64,000 bases of DNA. It comes from an uncultured Oscillospiraceae bacterium (GTDB taxonomy: Bacteria; Bacillota; Clostridia; Oscillospirales; Oscillospiraceae). Below the pieces are notes generated by a model. That model saw only the letters and a program-made list of their open reading frames with translations, had not been told where the DNA came from and did no database searches. The DNA lies in NCBI GenBank assembly GCA_947589225.1, contig CANQBC010000004.1:61233-125232 (forward strand). Direction: 5' to 3'. Made by a program: the position numbers and the translations under genes. Positions 8,425 to 15,851 of this stretch are shown one piece after another. How positions within the stretch are numbered: the first letter of the stretch is position 1; every line of letters starts with the position of its first letter.

Positions 8425-8458
8425 AGCCGCGGGCAAATTTGGCGATTTGTCCGCGGCT
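8425..8458. terminator. Hairpin between convergent-spaced transcription units in E1
   Basis: AGCCGCGGGCAAAT (8425-8438) pairs with ATTTGTCCGCGGCT (8445-8458), 13 of 14 matched. It lies 10 bp beyond the stop of the membrane protein gene (minus strand). The U-tract is interrupted (TGTTGTGTT), so termination may be partial. Confidence 0.6.
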
Positions 8459-8468
8459 TAGATAAACG

Positions 8469-9674
8469 CTATTTCCGCTCCAGGATATTTTGAACCGCTG
8501 CTTTCTTTTCGTCATCCGTCAGGCTGGAATTCAGGACAACAGCGGCAACCGCTTTGCGCTTCTCTTGTAACCATGCTTCGTGATTTTCTATTGCCTGGTT
8601 GATGCTGTTCACCGTCAGGTGTATGTTTCTCAGCTTCAAAAACAGAACCGCCTCCACCACAACCAGCGCAAATGGTACAACCAGTATCATGATGAAAGAG
8701 TGCGACCCTAAGATAATTGTCAGCAATATGTCAATAGGAACGGCCGCCGCCATATAGCCGAGCATCTTCATGCGGTCCTTTTTTCTGGCGGCAAGCTCAT
8801 CCTCCATTTGCTTTTTCGAGGCGGCAAGGCTCTCATCCTCCGGCCTTTTCCAGTAGAAGAAGTTGCCGCCTTTCTTCCCGCACAGACAGCACTCATACTT
8901 TTCGCCCTGGTATTCGTAGCTTATGCGATAGAACGGTATCAGTGCGATATCCATATCGCTGTCCAATATGTTGACCTTGCATTGGAGACCGCGATAACGC
9001 GTTCCCGGTATCTCCGCCTCACAATTTCTCGCCGCTATGTCGTCGGTTTGGTCAAGAGCGGTTTTCTCGGCAAACTCGTCTGTCTCTATCAGGTCTTTTA
9101 CGATGCAATCTTTCAGAAGCTCAGGCTTATATCCTACAAGTTCTTCTTTTTTCAGAAAGCCCAGGAGCCATTTTGCAAAGCTCTCGTCGGCCTTCTGGAA
9201 GGTGATAACCGGTTGAAACGTACTGTACGGACCGATCCGACCGTAAGTTTCTTCCTCGCGGTCAATAACTGTTTTGGATTTCTCTTTGGGTATGTTTTTG
9301 ACAACAGGCGTCCAAGGCCGCGAGTCTTTTCCACCGTAGCTGCTTGTTCCGTACTTAACTCCATTAACCACATGGTCATAACCGGCGTGGCTGTGCTCCC
9401 CACCGTCCAAATCAACGTAGACCGTCTTTGACTCATAAACCGTGTAGGTCTCCTCGTGTTCCCATATACTGGTTGCCCTCCACTGTGCGCCATAGGTGAC
9501 ATCAAAGCATCGTACCGGGTAATACTCTTTCTGCATCTTGATATTCGCGGCCTTATACGCTACGTCAAGAGGTGCATTTTTGCCCTCGTTCAGAAAAGCG
9601 TAAAAGCGGCTGAGTATTTTTTCTTCTTCCGCGGAAAACGGAATGACCCATGCGTCTTTTAGGTCAAAATTCAT
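8469..9674 (-). CDS. Unrecognised two-TM membrane protein coupled to the HTH/glycosylase-like gene
   Basis: 401 residues from ATG 9674 (AAAGGAG 9 bp upstream); the start overlaps the previous stop as ATGA. The first 290 residues are soluble with a modest beta-rich region (YTVYESKTVYVDLDGGEHSH) and a segment YRISYEYQGEKYECCLCGKK holding a CxxC-type knuckle. Two hydrophobic helices follow (about 310-330 and 335-350), then a basic coiled tail (HEAWLQEKRKAVAAVVLNSS). No family recognised. The tight coupling to the DNA-binding fusion upstream implies they act together. Confidence 0.7.
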   Translation of the reverse strand: MNFDLKDAWVIPFSAEEEKILSRFYAFLNEGKNAPLDVAYKAANIKMQKEYYPVRCFDVTYGAQWRATSIWEHEETYTVYESKTVYVDLDGGEHSHAGYDHVVNGVKYGTSSYGGKDSRPWTPVVKNIPKEKSKTVIDREEETYGRIGPYSTFQPVITFQKADESFAKWLLGFLKKEELVGYKPELLKDCIVKDLIETDEFAEKTALDQTDDIAARNCEAEIPGTRYRGLQCKVNILDSDMDIALIPFYRISYEYQGEKYECCLCGKKGGNFFYWKRPEDESLAASKKQMEDELAARKKDRMKMLGYMAAAVPIDILLTIILGSHSFIMILVVPFALVVVEAVLFLKLRNIHLTVNSINQAIENHEAWLQEKRKAVAAVVLNSSLTDDEKKAAVQNILERK

Positions 9675-10744
9675 ATTTTTTCTCCTTTCAAATGATGAAG
9701 ACAGGCATCTTTCACAGCGCATATCTCACATTTCGGCTTGTCTGCCGTGCATATCTCTCCATACCCTGTGGCACAGTATGACCAGAGAATATAATCGACC
9801 TTGGCGGCGGGCCAATGGAGCTTGTCCGCAATCGACGCCACAATGTCAAATGTCTCATAGATCGGAACGACCTTGCTTTGAGAACAGCCGAGGATTTCAC
9901 TGCCCAAAATCCGCCGGAGGTGCCTGTCCGGCTTGGCCAGATCGTAACCCACATTTTTCAGATACTCCGCAGTCAAAGCCTCGCCCATCTGCGAGAGCTT
10001 TTGTGGGCTTGACGGGTCAGACAGCCTTTTGACAAGAGCCGTCAGGGTGTCGGCCTCCCGATAAAATCCGTCGATGCTCCCGTACTGCTTCTGCCAGCTC
10101 AGGAGCTTTGGAATATTGACCTTCACCAACGCCGTCATCTGTTTCATGGTGTACTGGCTTGCACAACCCAACCGCTTTACTTCGTCCCGAAGCCGTTCCG
10201 GGTCATCCTGAAGGAGAGCGTCGGGGTCAAAATCGTGGAACGCCTCGTCTACCTTGGTCATTTGTCCCGTTGCCTCGTCGATGTGGTCCTTCACGCGCTC
10301 CCAGACAATACCGGCCGAGAGCATGGAGTAGACCATCCCACGCAGGTGGTCGGCAACGGTAAAGGTGCCGCCACCGGCTCTTTTATCGAGCTGGTGACAG
10401 ATAAAGGTGTTTCCCCAGAGCTTCTTTGGCTCCGATACAAGCTCAGTTTCAAGATACGCGCCCATGAGCGCAACGACTTTTGCCGCACTCTCTGCACTCA
10501 TTTTCTCATCCCCTTTCCCCGCCTGTCCGTCTGCCTCGCTGTGCCCGCCGGGAAACTCGATAAACAACTCGGGACTGACGTTCAACGCAAGGCAGATAGC
10601 CCTCAAATCGTCTGCGTACAAAGTCCGTTTACCATTCAGAATCGCGTTGAAGGTGACGTTTGACATTCCCGCCCGCTGGGCAACGGTCACTTGCTTCAAC
10701 CCCTGCTTTTCTATGTATATCCGGACCTTCTCATATACTTTCAT
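9671..10744 (-). CDS. XRE-type HTH fused to an endonuclease III-like HhH domain with [4Fe-4S] loop
   Basis: 357 residues. Residues 1-60 are a Cro/C1-type HTH (KQVTVAQRAGMSNVTFNAIL ... ALNVSPELFIEF). A helical region (80-190) follows, then a segment resembling HhH-GPD DNA glycosylases: MGEALTAEYLKNVGYDLAKP with an Asp in KPDRHLRRIL at the place of the catalytic Asp. The C-terminus has Cys332-x6-Cys339-x2-Cys342-x5-Cys348, exactly the spacing of the endonuclease III/MutY [4Fe-4S] loop. The lyase Lys of endonuclease III is not apparent. The gene has its own promoter with paired operators and is divergent from a small XRE gene. A lesion- or modification-sensing regulator or a glycosylase are both possible. 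Confidence 0.75.
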   Translation of the reverse strand: MKVYEKVRIYIEKQGLKQVTVAQRAGMSNVTFNAILNGKRTLYADDLRAICLALNVSPELFIEFPGGHSEADGQAGKGDEKMSAESAAKVVALMGAYLETELVSEPKKLWGNTFICHQLDKRAGGGTFTVADHLRGMVYSMLSAGIVWERVKDHIDEATGQMTKVDEAFHDFDPDALLQDDPERLRDEVKRLGCASQYTMKQMTALVKVNIPKLLSWQKQYGSIDGFYREADTLTALVKRLSDPSSPQKLSQMGEALTAEYLKNVGYDLAKPDRHLRRILGSEILGCSQSKVVPIYETFDIVASIADKLHWPAAKVDYILWSYCATGYGEICTADKPKCEICAVKDACLHHLKGEKI

Positions 10745-10766
10745 TTCCCTTTAATCACCCTCAATC

Positions 10767-10777
10767 CAGAAATTCTG
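10767..10777. promoter_or_regulatory. Operator-like palindrome 1 in the divergent E1 regulatory region
   Basis: CAGAAATTCTG is an 11-bp palindrome around a central A. It lies just downstream of the minus-strand start of transcription. A near copy is 61 bp away at 10828-10838, so a dimer or tetramer with a looped DNA complex is possible. Confidence 0.6.
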
Positions 10778-10788
10778 AAATTTAGTTT

Positions 10789-10817
10789 ATTATATCACGG
10801 TAAATCTGTAAAATCAA
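10789..10817 (-). promoter_or_regulatory. Sigma-A promoter of the HTH/HhH operon
   Basis: Minus strand TTGATT (10812-10817), 17 bp, TATAAT (10789-10794). It is bracketed by the two CAGAAATTCT operator-like sites. Confidence 0.8.
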
Positions 10818-10827
10818 GAGTTTATTT

Positions 10828-10838
10828 CAGAAATTCTT
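10828..10838. promoter_or_regulatory. Operator-like site 2 in the divergent E1 regulatory region
   Basis: CAGAAATTCTT matches site 1 in 10 of 11 positions. It lies behind the minus promoter -35 and just upstream of the weak plus promoter (TTTACT, 17 bp, TAAAAT at 10872-10877) of the small XRE gene, so one protein could control both directions. Confidence 0.55.
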
Positions 10839-10902
10839 GATTTTATTGTTTACTTTTCAGGATTTTTCGGGTAAAATTGCGAGAGAACGGAGGGATAGAG
10901 AG

Positions 10903-11217
10903 TTGAAGTACGAACTTGGAGTGCGGATACGCAAATGCAGGACAGAGAGAGGGCTCAGTCAGAGAGAGCTGGCGGAACGTATCGGAGCCAGCGTCAGCCG
11001 TGTGTCAAATTGGGAACAGGGTATCAACAGGCCGGATGCGGATATTCTTGTGAAGCTCTGTTACGCCCTCTCCGTGCCCCCAAGCGAGCTTCTTGACGTT
11101 CATCTGAGCGGGGAAGAACTGACAGGGCAGGAGCGCCGTATCATAGAGGCGTATCGTTCCAAGCCGGAGCTTCAAGGAGCTGTACAAATCCTTCTGGGTG
11201 TGGCAGGAAGCGAATAA
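10903..11217 (+). CDS. Small XRE-family regulator, divergent from the HTH/HhH operon
   Basis: 104 residues from a TTG start at 10903, chosen because GGAGG lies 9 bp upstream and the upstream ATG at 10837 lies before the promoter -10. The HTH fills residues 3-60 (VRIRKCRTERGLSQRELAER ... VSNWEQGINRPDADILVKL). The short C-terminus (LSGEELTGQERRIIEAYRSK) is typical of SinR-like or Clr-type regulators. Likely repressor of the divergent operon and of itself through the CAGAAATTCT sites. Confidence 0.85.
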   Translation: MKYELGVRIRKCRTERGLSQRELAERIGASVSRVSNWEQGINRPDADILVKLCYALSVPPSELLDVHLSGEELTGQERRIIEAYRSKPELQGAVQILLGVAGSE

Positions 11218-11324
11218 CCCTGTGAGACCCATGAGCTTACGTTGTATGGCATTTGAACGTCTTGCCCCGGTTACATACCCATCTGCGCCCCCACGGGCCT
11301 GACGCGGCTTCTCAATGGTCAAAT

Positions 11325-11358
11325 ATGTAAAATCGGGGGGTTGTTGTGATATCATCTT
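11325..11358. repeat. 34-bp direct repeat, copy 1
   Basis: Begins ATGTAAAATCGGGGGGTTGT and ends ATCATCTT. A second copy at 11529-11562 differs at two positions. The spacing is 204 bp and no gene is present. The function is unknown: iteron, recombination site or RNA motif. Confidence 0.75.
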
Positions 11359-11528
11359 CACACTTTAATTTTCTAAAATATTAGTCTCAATCAATTCCAA
11401 AAATATACTGATAAGTCCATTAAAAAGTTTTTAAATGGCCTTGAAAATTGAATATTCAGTGTTCGAGAAGGTATGCCTGCGCGATAGAGAGTTCGAGGCT
11501 GTTATGACGTTATCTTCTTCAAACGTTT

Positions 11529-11562
11529 ATGTAAAATCGGGGGGTTGTTGTAATCTCATCTT
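11529..11562. repeat. 34-bp direct repeat, copy 2
   Basis: 32 of 34 identical to 11325-11358, same orientation; ends CTCATCTT and is followed by a T-run. Confidence 0.75.
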
Positions 11563-11659
11563 TTTATAATGTCTGCGGCTGTTGAGTTGAAAAAGCATAA
11601 AAAATCGCCATCACCACCGACAGCAAAGCAGTTGCTCGTTCGTTAAATATTGCAATCAA

Positions 11660-11709
11660 AAAGCGGTCATTCCCGCCGGTTTATCGGCAGAAATGACCGC
11701 TATATTTTT
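11660..11709. terminator. Terminator-like hairpin near the E1 right end
   Basis: AGCGGTCATT (11662-11671) pairs with AATGACCGCT (11692-11701), loop 20 nt with an internal short stem, then ATATTTTT. It could shield E1 from transcription in either direction. Confidence 0.65.
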
Positions 11710-11731
11710 ACTCGCGAGGCGCAAAAATCTG

Positions 11732-11751
11732 TACGCCAAATCTACGCCATT
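11732..11751. repeat. E1 right-end tandem repeat, candidate integrase arm site
   Basis: TACGCCAAATCTACGCCATT, 18 of 20 identical to 1597-1616, same orientation. It lies 127 bp inside the right attachment site. Confidence 0.6.
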
Positions 11752-11846
11752 TTGCTGTTTGACCTTATGAAAATATAAAGAAATATATAAAGTCAAAAAC
11801 ATCAAAACCGGCAGTAGTATTGGGCTTTGTTCATAAATAGCCGTTT

Positions 11847-11894
11847 TTATAAAAAAGCGAAAATAGGTCGGTCTATTACGATGCCTAATTTCAT
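11847..11894 (-). pseudogene. Displaced 5' fragment of ychF reading into E1
   Basis: On the minus strand the native ychF ribosome site (AACAAGGAG) and ATG at 11894 are still present, then the frame crosses the right attachment core: M-K-L-G-I-V followed by element-encoded I-D-R-P-I-F-A-F-L and stop at 11847. It is the 5' stump left when E1 separated ychF from its leader. Confidence 0.8.
11878..11894. repeat. E1 attachment site, right copy
   Basis: ACGATGCCTAATTTCAT, identical to 1525-1541. Chromosomal sequence resumes to the right with the native ychF leader (ATGGTTCAAATTCTCCTTGT on the plus strand). Confidence 0.92.
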
Positions 11895-12129
11895 ATGGTT
11901 CAAATTCTCCTTGTTCTTCGAGACTTTTCGGGGCTTATTTACAGAACGTTCGCCCGCTTTCCGCTATCTGCCGCACGTGTCCCGAGGTGTGGCGCCGCGT
12001 GTATATGGGAGCTTCCCCCGCTGTTTGCGCGGTTTGAAACGGCGCGCAGGCGTGGGCCGTCCCCGGCGTCGGCCGGAGAGAAAAGCGGAGCGAAGTCACC
12101 TATAACGACCGCGTATGCGATATGCGGTC

Positions 12130-12158
12130 ATTATACTATAAAAGCTCTCTTTTCTCAA
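12130..12158 (-). promoter_or_regulatory. Native ychF promoter, now orphaned
   Basis: Minus strand TTGAGA (12153-12158), 17 bp, TATAAT (12130-12135). A hairpin GACCGC / GCGGTC lies just downstream (about 12107-12128). It faces the displaced ychF start at 11894 across a 235-bp leader with no other gene, so it was the ychF promoter before E1 insertion. The stretch 11895-12129 shows no other feature. Confidence 0.75.
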
Positions 12159-12227
12159 GATATATTTTTGGATCTGGAAAATGGTCGTGCCGCCGCTCCG
12201 GCAAGGAAAATATCGCGCCGGCAGGGC

Positions 12228-12256
12228 TTGACAACCGCTTTGGCTTCTGCTATAAT
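12228..12256 (+). promoter_or_regulatory. Consensus promoter of the thiT riboswitch transcript
   Basis: TTGACA (12228-12233), 17 bp, TATAAT (12251-12256), followed directly by the TPP aptamer. Confidence 0.92.
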
Positions 12257-12268
12257 CCGTCCTGTAAA

Positions 12269-12354
<86 letters not shown>

Positions 12355-12376
12355 GCGGGGCTGTCTTTGCCCGTTT

Positions 12377-12410
12377 TTCCGTCCGGCACTGTCCGGACGG
12401 AAATTTTTTT
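12377..12410 (+). terminator. Riboswitch-controlled terminator
   Basis: TTCCGTCCGG (12377-12386) pairs with CCGGACGGAA (12393-12402), then ATTTTTTT, just before the thiT ribosome site GGAGG at 12411. Confidence 0.92.
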
Positions 12411-12423
12411 GGAGGTACTAAAA

Positions 12424-12996
12424 ATGAACAACAAGCGCGTAAAAATGCTGGTGGAAGGCGCGATCATGGTGGCCCTGGCGGTACTGCTCGACTACCTGGC
12501 GCTCTATCATCTCCCCGACGGCGGCTCCATCACTCTGAAGCTCGTCCCCATCGTGTTCTTCGCCGTGCGCTACGGCTGCGGCTGGGGCGCCCTGGTGGGC
12601 TTTGTCTTTGGAGCTCTCAACTACATAAGCGGCAACGGCGTGTCCATCGACTGGACCACCATCATCTGCGACTACTTCCTGGCCTTCACCCTTCTGGGCT
12701 TCGGCGCGGGCCTTTTCAAAAAGGTCAAGCTGGGCGCTGTCTGGGGCGCCCTGACAGGCGGCCTTCTCATGTTCGCCTCCAGCTACCTGGTGGGCGTGTT
12801 CGTCTGGGCCAGGAACCTGTCGGCGGCCGACCCCTGGGATTTCCTCGGCATCACCTTCACCAACCCCTGGTTCTACTCCTTTATTTATAACATCACCTGG
12901 GCCGGGCCCTGCATTGTCCTCGCCATCATCGTCTTTGTCCTCCTTTATCAGGTCAAGCCCGTGGCGAAGCTCTTAAAGGGCGAGGACCTCAAGTGA
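12424..12996 (+). CDS. thiT: Thiamine transporter ThiT (ECF S component)
   Basis: 190 residues with six hydrophobic helices, starting MNNKRVKMLVEGAIMVALAV. The segment IPIVFFAVRYGCGWGALVGF with GALNYI and the C-terminal FYNITWAGPCIVLA fit the ThiT/YuaJ family. It is the membrane substrate-binding subunit for thiamine and uses the shared ECF energising module (EcfA, EcfA', EcfT), not encoded here. Control by the upstream TPP riboswitch confirms the substrate. ATG at 12424 follows GGAGG. Confidence 0.96.
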   Translation: MNNKRVKMLVEGAIMVALAVLLDYLALYHLPDGGSITLKLVPIVFFAVRYGCGWGALVGFVFGALNYISGNGVSIDWTTIICDYFLAFTLLGFGAGLFKKVKLGAVWGALTGGLLMFASSYLVGVFVWARNLSAADPWDFLGITFTNPWFYSFIYNITWAGPCIVLAIIVFVLLYQVKPVAKLLKGEDLK

Positions 12997-13017
12997 CCGC
13001 AAATCTCTCCTTCTCCC

Positions 13018-13046
13018 GCCCCCGCCGACGCGCGGGGGCTTTCTTA
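13018..13046 (+). terminator. Terminator after thiT
   Basis: GCCCCCGC (13018-13025) pairs with GCGGGGGC (13032-13039) followed by TTTCTTAT. Confidence 0.75.
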
Positions 13047-13099
13047 TATAAAATTTCCCCTGAAAACAAAAAGAATAAGTTGAGAATCTGTGTAAAGCT

Positions 13100-13130
13100 T
13101 GGTATAATATCCGCATAGCGGATATTATAT
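13100..13130 (+). repeat. Palindrome overlapping a -10 box, copy 1
   Basis: Begins TGGTATAATATCCGCATAGC and continues into the inverted arm GGATATTATAT; ATAATATCCGC and GCGGATATTAT form a perfect inverted repeat around ATA. TTGAGA lies 17 bp before its TATAAT, so it is itself a promoter with an operator over the -10. An exact copy is at 13335-13365. Confidence 0.7.
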
Positions 13131-13135
13131 CAGCG

Positions 13136-13214
13136 TGTCGAAAAAGGCCTGCGGCCTTTTTCGACAAAGGGGAACGTGCGGGAAACCCCACGTGAATTTT
13201 GCGAAATTCACGTG
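13136..13214. repeat. Tandem perfect hairpins between the two palindromes
   Basis: TGTCGAAAAAGGCC (13136-13149) pairs with GGCCTTTTTCGACA (13153-13166). CACGTGAATTT (13189-13199) pairs with AAATTCACGTG (13204-13214). A third, weaker GTCGCCC/GGGCGAC pair lies near 13229-13269. With the flanking 31-bp direct repeats this looks like an inserted MITE- or REP-like unit. Confidence 0.6.
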
Positions 13215-13334
13215 AAATTTCCCTTCCGTCGCCCTGCGCGCACTCGCTTCGCTCGTACACTTGGGCGACAAAAGGTATTTTTTCCGACGTACATGCCGCC
13301 GAAAAAAATGCTCGACTTGAATTTTTTGACAAAC

Positions 13335-13365
13335 TGGTATAATATCCGCATAGCGGATATTATAT
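13335..13365 (+). repeat. Palindrome overlapping the gal promoter -10, copy 2
   Basis: Identical 31 bp to 13100-13130. The TGGTATAAT extended -10 here probably drives galK; the -35 is weak (TTGAAT, 15 bp before). The palindrome over the -10 is a candidate operator for a gal regulator. Confidence 0.65.
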
Positions 13366-13409
13366 TTGATTTCATGGCGTATACGGTTGATAGAAGGAGG
13401 AGGAACACC

Positions 13410-14681
13410 ATGGACATACGGCAGCTTGCGGCGGGCCTTTCCGGCGGGGCCTTTGACAGCGCCCTCAGGGAGCTTTACGGCGAGGCGGCAGTCTCCCGTG
13501 CCCGTGCGCTTGAGCAGGCGGAAAAGCTGGCAAAGACCTGGTCTCCCACAGGCCGGGCGGGGCTTTTCTCCGGCCCCGGCAGGACGGAGATCGGCGGCAA
13601 CCACACCGACCACCAGCACGGCAGGGTCCTGTGCGGCAGCGTGGATCTGGACATTCTGGCGGCGGCGGCCCTCAACGGCACGGACACCGTGCGTATGGAG
13701 AGCCGGGGCTACGGCCCCATCACGGTGGAGCTTTCTGACCTCGCCCCCCGCGCGGAGGGATACGGCACCACCGCCGGCCTTGTGCGCGGCGTGGCCGCCG
13801 GCGTGAAGCGGCTGGGGTACGAACCCCGCGGCTTTGACGCCTGCGCCGTCTCCTCGGTGCTGTCCGGCTCGGGCCTCAGCTCCTCCGCCGCCTTTGAGGT
13901 GCTGGTTGGGAACATCCTGAACGCCCTCTGCTGCGGCGGGGCGCTGGATCCCGTGGAGATAGCCAAGATCGGCCAGTACGCTGAGAACGTCTATTTCGGC
14001 AAGCCCTGCGGGCTGATGGATCAGATGGGGTCCAGCGTGGGCGGCGCGGTGGCCATCGACTTTGCCGATCCCGACGCCCCCGCCGTCACCCCCGTCTCCT
14101 TCGACTTCTCCGCCTCCGGGCACGGGCTGTGCATCGTCGATACCCGCTCCGACCACGCCGACCTCACCGATGATTACGCCGCCATCCCCCAGGAGATGGG
14201 CGCTGTGGCCGCCTTCTTCGGGAAGGAGCGGCTGCGGGAGGTGGACGAGGTCGCTTTCCGCGCCTCCCTCCCCCGTCTGCGGGACGTGTGCGGGGACCGG
14301 GCGGTACTGCGCGCCATGCACTTTTTCGCCGAGGACCGCCGCGCCGGGCAGGAGGCGGACGCCCTCCAAAGGGGCGATTTTCAGGCATTTCTGGGCCTTG
14401 TCAACGAGTCGGGCCTGTCCTCCCAGCTTCTTTTGCAAAACATCTGGTCCCCGAAGTCGCCGGAAAAGCAGGCGGTCTCCCTGGCTCTCGCCCTGGGCCG
14501 CGAGCTTTTAAGGGGCGAGGGGGCCGTCCGCGTCCACGGCGGCGGCTTTGCCGGCACCGTTCAGGCGTTCGTCCCGGAGGAGCGGATCCCGGCGTTCAAG
14601 GCGGGCGTCGAGGCGGTCTTTGGCGCCGGCGCGTGCCACGTCCTTCATATCCGCGCCCGCGGCGGCGCGGCCATCCTCTAA
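13410..14681 (+). CDS. galK: Galactokinase
   Basis: 423 residues from ATG 13410, behind AGAAGGAGGAGG. It has the GHMP signatures: galactose-binding GRTEIGGNHTDHQHG (about 52-66), the ATP-binding loop SSVLSGSGLSSSAAFEVL (about 145-160) and the C-terminal RVHGGGFAGTVQAFV motif 3. It phosphorylates galactose to galactose 1-phosphate in the Leloir pathway. It is the first gene of galK-galE-galT; spacing to galE is 59 bp. Confidence 0.96.
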   Translation: MDIRQLAAGLSGGAFDSALRELYGEAAVSRARALEQAEKLAKTWSPTGRAGLFSGPGRTEIGGNHTDHQHGRVLCGSVDLDILAAAALNGTDTVRMESRGYGPITVELSDLAPRAEGYGTTAGLVRGVAAGVKRLGYEPRGFDACAVSSVLSGSGLSSSAAFEVLVGNILNALCCGGALDPVEIAKIGQYAENVYFGKPCGLMDQMGSSVGGAVAIDFADPDAPAVTPVSFDFSASGHGLCIVDTRSDHADLTDDYAAIPQEMGAVAAFFGKERLREVDEVAFRASLPRLRDVCGDRAVLRAMHFFAEDRRAGQEADALQRGDFQAFLGLVNESGLSSQLLLQNIWSPKSPEKQAVSLALALGRELLRGEGAVRVHGGGFAGTVQAFVPEERIPAFKAGVEAVFGAGACHVLHIRARGGAAIL

Positions 14682-14740
14682 GGCTTTTTAAAACGCCTCT
14701 CCCCTCCGAGGGGCATGGTTGGAAAGGAGATTTGAACACT

Positions 14741-15757
14741 ATGGCAATTCTTGTTCTTGGCGGGGCCGGGTATATCGGCTCCCACACCGTATGGGAGCTG
14801 TGCGAGGCCGGCCGCGACGTGGTGGTGGCGGACAATCTTCAGACCGGCTTTCAAGCCTCCGTCCACCCGAAGGCGCGCTTTTACAAGCTGGACATCCGTG
14901 ACAGGGAGGCCCTGGACGTGCTGTTCCAGGCGGAGAAGATCGACGGCGTCATCCACTTCGCCGCCTCCTCCCAGGTGGGCGAATCCATGCAGGATCCCCT
15001 CAAGTACTACGACAACAACCTCCACGGCACCATGGTGCTGCTTCAGGCCATGGTGGCCCACGGCGTCGGCCGGATCGTCTTCTCCTCCACCGCCGCCACC
15101 TACGGCGAGCCGGAGCGGGTGCCGATCCTGGAGACGGATCGCACCCAGCCCACCAACACCTACGGCGAGACGAAGCTCTCCATGGAGCGCATGATGAGCT
15201 GGGTCAGCCGCGCCCACGGCCTCCGCTACGTGGCTCTCCGGTATTTCAATGCCTGCGGAGCGCACCCCTCCGGCCTCATTGGGGAGGCCCACGACCCGGA
15301 GACGCACCTCATCCCCATCATTCTCCAGGTACCCAACGGCCAGCGTTCGACGCTCACCATCTTCGGCGATGACTACCCCACGCCCGACGGCACCTGCATC
15401 CGGGACTACATCCACGTCACGGATCTGGCCCAGGCGCACATCCTCGCCCTGGACTACCTTCTCGGCGGCGGCGAAAACAACGTCTTTAACCTGGGCAACG
15501 GCGTGGGCTTCTCCAATAAGGAGGTCGTCGAGGCGGCCCGCCGGGTCACCGGACACCCCATCCCCGCCCAGATCGGCCCCCGGCGCGCCGGAGACCCGGC
15601 GCGGCTGGTGGCGTCCTCGGAGAAGGCCAAAGCCGTCCTCGGGTGGGATCCGAAGTACGCCGACCTTGAGACCATCATCTCCACCGCCTGGGCGTGGCAT
15701 AAAAACCACCCAAATGGGTACGTTGTCGCGGACTCCACATCCCTCGCTTCTAACTGA
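14741..15757 (+). CDS. galE: UDP-glucose 4-epimerase
   Basis: 338 residues, ATG 14741 behind GGAAAGGAG. Short-chain dehydrogenase fold with N-terminal NAD loop GGAGYIGSHT (residues 7-16), the catalytic SSTAATYGEP region with Ser and YGETK (Tyr-x3-Lys) near 150, and C-terminal RAGDPARLVASSEKAK typical of GalE. It interconverts UDP-galactose and UDP-glucose. Confidence 0.97.
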   Translation: MAILVLGGAGYIGSHTVWELCEAGRDVVVADNLQTGFQASVHPKARFYKLDIRDREALDVLFQAEKIDGVIHFAASSQVGESMQDPLKYYDNNLHGTMVLLQAMVAHGVGRIVFSSTAATYGEPERVPILETDRTQPTNTYGETKLSMERMMSWVSRAHGLRYVALRYFNACGAHPSGLIGEAHDPETHLIPIILQVPNGQRSTLTIFGDDYPTPDGTCIRDYIHVTDLAQAHILALDYLLGGGENNVFNLGNGVGFSNKEVVEAARRVTGHPIPAQIGPRRAGDPARLVASSEKAKAVLGWDPKYADLETIISTAWAWHKNHPNGYVVADSTSLASN

Positions 15758-15779
15758 AGTCGAAAGCTCACTCGTTCCG

Positions 15780-15825
15780 TCGCTCCTCCTCTCCCCACAA
15801 AATCTTCGATTTTGCGGGGGCCCCA
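15780..15825. other. Hairpin in the galE-galT intergenic region
   Basis: CCCCACAAAATC and GATTTTGCGGGG pair with one mismatch around TTC. No U-run follows, so it is more likely an mRNA-processing or stability element than a terminator. Confidence 0.45.
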
Positions 15826-15851
15826 AATATATCGTATGAGGTGATGATTTT

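Larger units (their letters stand above)
11218..11877. other. Non-coding right end of E1
   Basis: About 660 bp with no convincing gene. It is AT-rich and holds a 34-bp direct repeat (11325-11358 and 11529-11562), a terminator-like hairpin (11660-11709) and the right arm repeat (11732-11751). Transcripts from the displaced ychF promoter enter it on the minus strand. Confidence 0.7.

Noticed and set aside
13125..14438. Long minus-strand frame opposite galK
   Set aside because: Antisense shadow of galK with biased composition; similar shadows lie opposite galE, galT, gap, glnS and hsdR.
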